From SCTD01 sp963781675 (GTDB taxonomy: Bacteria > Actinomycetota > Actinomycetes > Mycobacteriales > SCTD01), in contig CAWAGF010000001.1 in the NCBI GenBank assembly GCA_963781675.1, positions 1,426,001-1,490,000 of the forward strand: a DNA stretch of 64,000 nt. The letters are read 5' to 3'. Positions 59,066 to 64,000 of this stretch are shown here, one piece after another. The position numbers were made by a program, and so were the translations under genes. Every line of letters starts with the position of its first letter. Position 1 is the first letter of the stretch. Below the pieces are notes generated by a model that saw only the letters and a program-made list of their open reading frames with translations, did not search any database and had not been told where the DNA came from.

Positions 59066-61540
59066 ATGGCCAGCCGGACGACCACGCAGACCCGCCCGCG
59101 CAGCGGCAGCAGCGCGCGCCCGGCTGCGAAGAAGCCGCCTGCGAAGAGGCCGCCGAGCAAGGGCGCCGCCACCAGCACCCGGCGCGCGCCCGCGCCGAGG
59201 AAGCCGTCCGCGCTCGCCGCCGTCGTCCGCGGGATCGGCCTGCTGCTGCGCGCCTTCCTCCGCGCCGTCGTCGGGATCCTCAAGGTCAGCGCCCAGGCCC
59301 TCGGCAGCGCCAGCCGTGCCGCCGGCAGCGGCGCCCGCGAGATCGACCCGGCGCACCGCCGCGACGGCCTCGGCCTGCTGCTGCTCGCCCTCGCACTGGT
59401 CGCCGCGGGCGGCGCCTGGTGGCACGCCGGCGGTGCGGGCGCCAAGGTCGACGAGCTGCTCACCGCGGTGCTCGGCAAGGGCGCGCTGCTGCTGCCCGTG
59501 CTGCTCGCGTACGGCGCCTGGCGGGTGCTGCGCCACCCGGACGGCAAGGGCGGCCGCGGCCGGCTCGTCGTCGGCTGGCTGGCCCTCGCCCTCGGGGCTC
59601 TCGGCGTGCTGCACGTCGTCAGGGGCGACGCCCCCGGCGACGAGAAGGGCGGCCTGGTCGGCTTCCTGCTCGGCAGCCCGCTCGAGCAGGGCCTCACCGC
59701 CTGGCTCGCCGTGCCGGTGCTGCTGCTGCTGGCGGTCTTCGGGCTGCTGGTCGTCACCGCGACGCCGATCCACCAGGTGCCCGAGGCGCTCAAGGCGCTG
59801 CGCGACAAGGTGCTGCGCCGCTCGACGCCGCCCGAGGAGGCGCCGGCCGAGACGCCGGAGCCGCTCGAGCCGCTGCGCCGCCGCAGCCCGCGCCGCCGCG
59901 TCGGCGCGCTGACGCAGCAGGACACGCCCGAGGACGCCTCGCCGGTCGTGGTCGAGCCGGTCGCGCTGGCGCCCGACCCGGAGCCCGAGCCGGAGCCGGA
60001 GCCCAAGCCGTTCACCCCGCTGCCCAGGACCGCCGAGCAGCTGCAGCTCACGCCGGACGAGAGCGGCTACCAGCTGCCGCCGCCGGACCTGCTCGCCGCC
60101 GGTACGCCGCCCAAGAAGCGCAGCGCCGCCAACGACGAGGTCATCGAGGCGCTGACCGGGGTCCTGCAGGACTTCCAGGTCGACGCCACCGTCACCGGCT
60201 TCAGCCGCGGCCCGACGGTCACGCGGTACGAAGTAGAGCTCGGGCCGGCCGTGAAGGTCGAGCGGATCATCCAGCTGTCCCGCAACATCGCCTACGCGGT
60301 GAAGTCCCCGGACGTGCGGATCCTGTCGCCGATCCCCGGCAAGAGCGCGGTCGGCATCGAGATCCCGAACACCGACCGCGAGACGGTCAGCCTCGGCGAC
60401 ATCCTGCGCAGCAGCGTCGCCACCAACGACCACCACCCGATGCTCGTCGCGCTCGGCAAGGACATCGAGGGCGGCTACGTCTGCGCCAACATCGCCAAGA
60501 CGCCGCACATCCTCATCGCCGGCGCGACCGGCGCCGGCAAGTCGGTGTGCATCAACTCGCTGCTCGTCAGCGTCCTGACGCGAGCCACGCCGGACGACGT
60601 CCGGATGGTGCTCATCGACCCGAAGCGCGTCGAGATGACGGCGTACGAGGGGATCCCGCACCTCATCACGCCGATCATCACGAACCCGAAGAAGGCCGCC
60701 GAGGCGCTGCAGTGGGTCGTGCGTGAGATGGACATGCGCTACGACGACCTGGCCGCGAGCGGCTTCCGCCACGTCGACGACTTCAACGCCGCGGTGCGCG
60801 CGGGGCAGCTGACCGCCCCGCCCGGCAGCGAGCGGGTCTACCGGCCGTACCCGTACCTCATGGTGATCATCGACGAGCTCGCCGACCTGATGATGGTCGC
60901 GCCGCGCGACGTCGAGGACTCGATCGTGCGCATCACCCAGCTGGCCCGCGCGGCCGGCATCCACCTCGTCATCGCCACGCAGCGGCCGAGCGTCGACGTC
61001 GTCACCGGCCTCATCAAGGCCAACGTGCCGAGCCGGCTGGCCTTCGCGACGAGCAGCGGGACCGACAGCAAGGTCATCCTCGACCAGCCCGGCGCGGAGA
61101 AGCTGATCGGCAAGGGGGACAGCCTGTTCCTGCCGATGGGTGCCAGCAAGCCGATGCGCATCCAGGGTGCACTCGTCACCGACGCCGAGGTCGCGGCGGT
61201 CGTCAAGCACTGCAAGGAGCAGCGCCAGCCGGCGTTCCGGGAGGACGTCGTCGTGACGCCGGCCAAGGAGCGCGAGGTCGACGAGGAGATCGGCGACGAC
61301 CTGGACGTGCTGTGCCAGGCGGTCGAGCTGGTCGTCACGACGCAGTTCGGCAGCACGTCGATGCTGCAGCGCAAGCTGCGCGTCGGCTTCGCCAAGGCCG
61401 GCCGGCTGATGGACCTGATGGAGAGCCGCGGCATCGTCGGCCCGTCCGAGGGCAGCAAGGCGCGTGACGTGCTGATCCGCCCGGAGGAGCTGGAGAACGT
61501 GCTGGTCGTGCTCAAGGGCGGCGACCCGGTCGAGGTCTGA
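59066..61540 (+). CDS. ftsK: DNA translocase FtsK/SpoIIIE
   Basis: An 824-residue septal DNA pump. A Lys/Arg/Pro-rich cytoplasmic N-terminus is followed by four membrane helices (LGLLLLALALVAAGGAWW; LLLPVLLAYGAW; LVVGWLALALGALGVLHVV; LAVPVLLLLAVFGLLVVTA), an acidic Pro/Glu-rich linker with a PEPEPEPEPKP stretch, and the motor: alpha/beta domains with Walker A GATGAGKSV (about residues 486-494), Walker B LMVIIDELADLMM and HLVIATQRPSVDVVTG, ending in a winged-helix gamma domain (QFGSTSMLQRKLRVGFAKAG) that reads KOPS-type sequences. ATG 59066 appears leaderless. Confidence 0.96.
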   Translation: MASRTTTQTRPRSGSSARPAAKKPPAKRPPSKGAATSTRRAPAPRKPSALAAVVRGIGLLLRAFLRAVVGILKVSAQALGSASRAAGSGAREIDPAHRRDGLGLLLLALALVAAGGAWWHAGGAGAKVDELLTAVLGKGALLLPVLLAYGAWRVLRHPDGKGGRGRLVVGWLALALGALGVLHVVRGDAPGDEKGGLVGFLLGSPLEQGLTAWLAVPVLLLLAVFGLLVVTATPIHQVPEALKALRDKVLRRSTPPEEAPAETPEPLEPLRRRSPRRRVGALTQQDTPEDASPVVVEPVALAPDPEPEPEPEPKPFTPLPRTAEQLQLTPDESGYQLPPPDLLAAGTPPKKRSAANDEVIEALTGVLQDFQVDATVTGFSRGPTVTRYEVELGPAVKVERIIQLSRNIAYAVKSPDVRILSPIPGKSAVGIEIPNTDRETVSLGDILRSSVATNDHHPMLVALGKDIEGGYVCANIAKTPHILIAGATGAGKSVCINSLLVSVLTRATPDDVRMVLIDPKRVEMTAYEGIPHLITPIITNPKKAAEALQWVVREMDMRYDDLAASGFRHVDDFNAAVRAGQLTAPPGSERVYRPYPYLMVIIDELADLMMVAPRDVEDSIVRITQLARAAGIHLVIATQRPSVDVVTGLIKANVPSRLAFATSSGTDSKVILDQPGAEKLIGKGDSLFLPMGASKPMRIQGALVTDAEVAAVVKHCKEQRQPAFREDVVVTPAKEREVDEEIGDDLDVLCQAVELVVTTQFGSTSMLQRKLRVGFAKAGRLMDLMESRGIVGPSEGSKARDVLIRPEELENVLVVLKGGDPVEV

Positions 61541-61550
61541 CCCGCGCCGG

Positions 61551-61556
61551 TAGCCT
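61551..61556 (+). promoter_or_regulatory. -10 element TAGCCT of rimO
   Basis: TAGCCT, six bases (GGGGTG), ATG 61563. This favours ATG 61563 over the in-frame GTG at 61560. Confidence 0.6.
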
Positions 61557-61562
61557 GGGGTG

Positions 61563-62993
61563 ATGCCCAGCCCACGCCGCGTGTCCATGGTGACGCTGGG
61601 CTGTGCGCGCAACGAGGTCGACTCCGAGGAGCTGGCCGGCCGGCTGGACGCCGCCGGCTGGGAGCTGTCCGATGAGGAGCCCGACGTCGTCGTCGTGAAC
61701 ACCTGCGGCTTCGTCGAGAGCGCCAAGAAGGACTCGATCGACACGCTGCTCGCGGCGCACGACACCGGCGCCAAGGTCGTCGCCGTCGGCTGCCTGGCGG
61801 AGCGGTACGGCGAGCAGCTCGCCGAGCAGCTGCCGGAGGCCGACGCCGTCCTCGGCTTCGACGCCTACGCCGGCCTGCCGGAGTCGCTGAGCAAGGTCCT
61901 GCAGGGGGAGCGACCGGCCAGCCACACTCCGGGCGACCGGCGCAAGCTGCTGCCGATCAGCCCGGTGGAGCGCGCCAAGGCCGTCGAGCCGGGGGCCATC
62001 GACATCGGCCTGCCGGGTCATGCCGGCGGCCCGACCGTCGTGCGCCGGCGCCTGGAGGACAGCCCGGTCGCGCCGCTCAAGCTGGCCAGCGGCTGCGACC
62101 GCCGGTGCGCCTTCTGCGCGATCCCGAGCTTCCGCGGGTCTTTCGTGTCGCGGCGGCCGAGCGACGTGATGGCCGAGGCGCGCTGGCTGGCCGAGCACGG
62201 CGTGCGCGAGCTGGTGCTGGTCAGCGAGAACAGCACGTCGTACGGCAAGGACCTCGGCGACCTGCGCCTGCTCGAGACGCTGCTCCCGGAGCTGGCCGCC
62301 CTCGACGGCGTCGAGCGGGTGCGGCTGTCCTACCTCCAGCCCGCCGAGATGCGGCCCGGCCTGGTCGAGGTGCTCACCAGCACCCCGGGTGTGGCGCCGT
62401 ACTTCGACATGAGCTTCCAGCACAGCTCGCCGACGGTGCTGCGCCGGATGCGCCGCTTCGGCGGCACCGAGAGCTTCCTCGCGCTGCTCGACCAGATCCG
62501 CGCCGGCGACCCGACGGCCGCCGTGCGCAGCAACGTCATCGTCGGCTTCCCGGGCGAGACCGAGCAGGACGTGGAGGAGCTCGAGCGGTTCCTGGTCGCG
62601 GCGCGGCTCGACGCCGTCGGCGTGTTCGGCTACTCCGACGAGGACGGCACCGAGGCCGAGCACCTGCCCGACCACCTCCCGCAGGACGTCGTCGACGCCC
62701 GCGTCGCCCGGCTCACCGAGCTGGTCGAGGAGCTGACCAGCCAGCGGGCGGAGGAGCGCGTCGGGGAGCTCGTCGAGGTGCTGGTCGACGGCGTCTTCGA
62801 CGGCGTGGCCGAGGGGCGCACCGCCGGGCAGGCCCCCGAGGTGGACGGCTCCACCACCCTCACCGGCCCGGGCAGTGACGTCCTGGCCGTCGGCGACCTG
62901 GTGCGGGCCCGCGTGGTCGGCACGGAGGGCGTCGACCTCGTCGCCGAGCTCGTCGAGCTGCACAGCCCGGCGCGCCGTCCCGCACTGGCGTGA
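61563..62993 (+). CDS. rimO: ribosomal protein S12 methylthiotransferase RimO
   Basis: A 476-residue radical-SAM methylthiotransferase that modifies Asp88 of ribosomal protein S12. The N-terminal UPF0004 cluster cysteines are in VTLGCARNEVDSE, VVNTCGFVESAKKDS and AVGCLAERY. The radical-SAM motif is C178-x3-C182-x2-C185 (CDRRCAFCAIPSFRG). The TRAM domain is at the C-terminus. The NEVDSE and CAIPSFRG variants fit RimO rather than MiaB. The TGA overlaps the pgsA GTG. Confidence 0.95.
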   Translation: MPSPRRVSMVTLGCARNEVDSEELAGRLDAAGWELSDEEPDVVVVNTCGFVESAKKDSIDTLLAAHDTGAKVVAVGCLAERYGEQLAEQLPEADAVLGFDAYAGLPESLSKVLQGERPASHTPGDRRKLLPISPVERAKAVEPGAIDIGLPGHAGGPTVVRRRLEDSPVAPLKLASGCDRRCAFCAIPSFRGSFVSRRPSDVMAEARWLAEHGVRELVLVSENSTSYGKDLGDLRLLETLLPELAALDGVERVRLSYLQPAEMRPGLVEVLTSTPGVAPYFDMSFQHSSPTVLRRMRRFGGTESFLALLDQIRAGDPTAAVRSNVIVGFPGETEQDVEELERFLVAARLDAVGVFGYSDEDGTEAEHLPDHLPQDVVDARVARLTELVEELTSQRAEERVGELVEVLVDGVFDGVAEGRTAGQAPEVDGSTTLTGPGSDVLAVGDLVRARVVGTEGVDLVAELVELHSPARRPALA

Positions 62994-63590
62994 CCGACGC
63001 GGCGCCGCGGGTCAGCCCGTGGAACATCGCGAACTACCTCACCGTCCTGCGCCTGCTGCTCGTCCCGGTCTTCCTCGTGCTGCTGCTCGCCGAGGACGGC
63101 GGCAACGCGGGGCTGCGCCTGGGCGCCACCGCGGTCTTCCTGATCGCCGCGCTGACCGACCGCATCGACGGGCAGATCGCCCGCAGCCGCGGCCTGGTCA
63201 CCTCGTTCGGCAAGCTGGTCGACCCGATCGCCGACAAGGCGCTCATCGGGGCCGCGCTGATCGGCCTGTCGGTGCTGGACGAGCTGCCGTGGTGGGTGAC
63301 GGTGCTCGTGCTGGTCGCGCGAGGTCGGCGTCACCCTGCTGCGCTTCGTCGTCATCCGGCACGGCGTGATGCCGGCCGGTCGCGGCGGCAAGCTCAAGAC
63401 CGTCCTGCAGACGGTGGCGATCGTGCTCTACCTGCTGCCGCTGCCCGGAGGGCTCCAGCCGGCGCTGCACGTCGTCATGGGCGCGGCCGTGCTCCTGACG
63501 CTGGTCACGGGCGTCGAGATCGTCCTCAAGGCACTCGTCCTGCGCACCACCTCGGAGCGGGCGGACATGAAGCGGCAGGCCCGCCCGTGA
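62990..63590 (+). CDS. pgsA: CDP-diacylglycerol-glycerol-3-phosphate phosphatidyltransferase (frameshifted)
   Basis: About 199 residues when corrected. The CDP-alcohol phosphotransferase motif D-x2-D-G-x2-A-R-x8-G-x3-D-x3-D is exact in TDRIDGQIARSRGL followed by GKLVDPIADK. N-terminal helix WNIANYLTVLRLLLVPVFLV and C-terminal helices are in place. The frame is lost near 63317 after VTVLVLV: a +1 shift gives REVGVTLLRFVVIRHGVMPA and the proper end at TGA 63588-63590. One extra G explains it. PgsA makes phosphatidylglycerophosphate and is normally essential in actinobacteria, so a real null allele is unlikely. It uses the CDP-diacylglycerol made by CdsA. GTG 62990 overlaps the rimO stop. Confidence 0.88.
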
Positions 63591-64000
63591 GGGCTGCGGT
63601 CGTGGCCGTCGGCGACGAGCTGCTGCTGGGCGACATCGTCAACGGCAACGCCGCCTGGCTCGGCGCGCAGCTCGCCGCCGTCGGCTGCCCCGTCGTGCAC
63701 TCCAGCATGGTCGGCGACACGGTCGAGCGCATCGTCGTCGCGCTGCGCCGCGCGCTCGAGGACGCCGACGTCGTCGTCCTGACCGGCGGCCTCGGCCCCA
63801 CCGTCGACGACCTCACCCGCGAGGCAGTGGCGCTCGTCGCGGACGCGCCGCTGGAGCGCCGCCCTGCGCTGGAGGCCTCCCTGCGCGAGCGCTTCGCGGC
63901 GTACGGCTACCGCGACCTGCCGGAGGCGGTCATGCAGCAGGCCGACGTGCCGCGCGGCGCCACCGCCCTCGACAACCCGGTCGGCAGTGCGCCCGGCCTG
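63587..64000 (+). CDS. cinA: CinA family protein, 5' part (truncated by window end)
   Basis: 138 codons of the N-terminal MoCF-like domain (VVAVGDELLLGDIVNGNAAW; DADVVVLTGGLGPTVDDLTREAVA; GATALDNPVGSAPG). This is the COG1058 part of CinA, linked to NAD pyrophosphohydrolase/ADP-ribose or nicotinamide nucleotide recycling and, in name, to competence. GTG 63587 overlaps the pgsA stop (GTGA). The C-terminal amidase-like domain would lie beyond the window; recA commonly follows a little further on in actinobacteria. Confidence 0.92.
   Translation, partial: MRAAVVAVGDELLLGDIVNGNAAWLGAQLAAVGCPVVHSSMVGDTVERIVVALRRALEDADVVVLTGGLGPTVDDLTREAVALVADAPLERRPALEASLRERFAAYGYRDLPEAVMQQADVPRGATALDNPVGSAPGL

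Noticed and set aside
58961..61774. 937-codon minus-strand frame opposite ftsK
   Set aside because: It covers ftsK on the other strand and encodes Arg/Asp/His/Gln-rich text with no domain; a codon-bias shadow.

Overview
This 64 kb window is core chromosome of a very G+C-rich actinomycete (Actinomycetota; roughly three quarters G+C by eye). The evidence is the codon bias (almost every third position is G or C), the many GTG starts, and gene orders typical of actinobacteria: cdsA-rlmN-dxr-rseP-ispG, then proS ... rimP-nusA-ylxR-infB-rbfA-nrnA-truB-ribF-rpsO-pnp-dapB, then thyX-dapA-rnj-ftsK-rimO-pgsA-cinA. No genus is assigned. I saw no rRNA, tRNA, CRISPR array, prophage or insertion sequence.

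Layout. 1-4.7 kb: the 3' tip of cdsA, then rlmN and a small DivIVA-domain gene, surrounded by minus-strand genes for envelope or secreted proteins, including two paralogous HExxH metalloproteases. 4.7-9.4 kb: dxr-rseP-ispG-GNAT (MEP isoprenoid synthesis plus a site-2 protease). 9.4-14.4 kb: an aldehyde dehydrogenase, a DUF222/HNH nuclease gene with an SOS box on its start codon, an aldo/keto reductase and yaaA. 14.5-20.5 kb: proS, an ion channel, a YbaK-type deacylase, a HAD hydrolase and a minus-strand cluster of three ferritin-like or lipoprotein genes. 20.5-31.4 kb: the translation and RNA-maturation operon rimP to ribF, interrupted by a large membrane protein and two small minus-strand membrane genes. 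31.4-33.1 kb: a stand-alone receiver protein and an AbiEi/DUF559-like gene bounded by two 73-bp palindromes. 33.1-37.9 kb: rpsO, pnp, an M16 peptidase and dapB. 37.9-53.5 kb: an accessory stretch of oxidoreductases, acetyltransferases, an L,D-transpeptidase, a YcaQ-type DNA glycosylase, an amidase and an EamA exporter divergent from an Lrp regulator. 53.5-64 kb: thyX, a GGDEF-EAL protein, dapA, rnj, ftsK, rimO, pgsA and a truncated cinA.

Working together: dxr and ispG are two MEP steps; dapB and dapA are two lysine/DAP steps; rimP, nusA, infB, rbfA, truB, rpsO, pnp, rnj and rimO serve ribosome assembly, initiation and RNA turnover. Genes are packed with GTGA/ATGA start-stop overlaps, and five convergent pairs share one CTAG as both stop codons.

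Several signals recur. A -10 hexamer (mostly TAGGNT, TAGCNT or CAGGCT) stands exactly six bases before the start codon of at least ten genes, which predicts leaderless mRNAs. Seven +1 frame breaks in otherwise intact genes look like single-base sequence errors. The window is mostly conserved housekeeping DNA; I found no convincing wholly new biological system. The best leads are the palindrome-flanked AbiEi/DUF559 unit, the SOS box placed on a leaderless start codon, and an isolated nine-codon ORF with its own ribosome-binding site and terminator.
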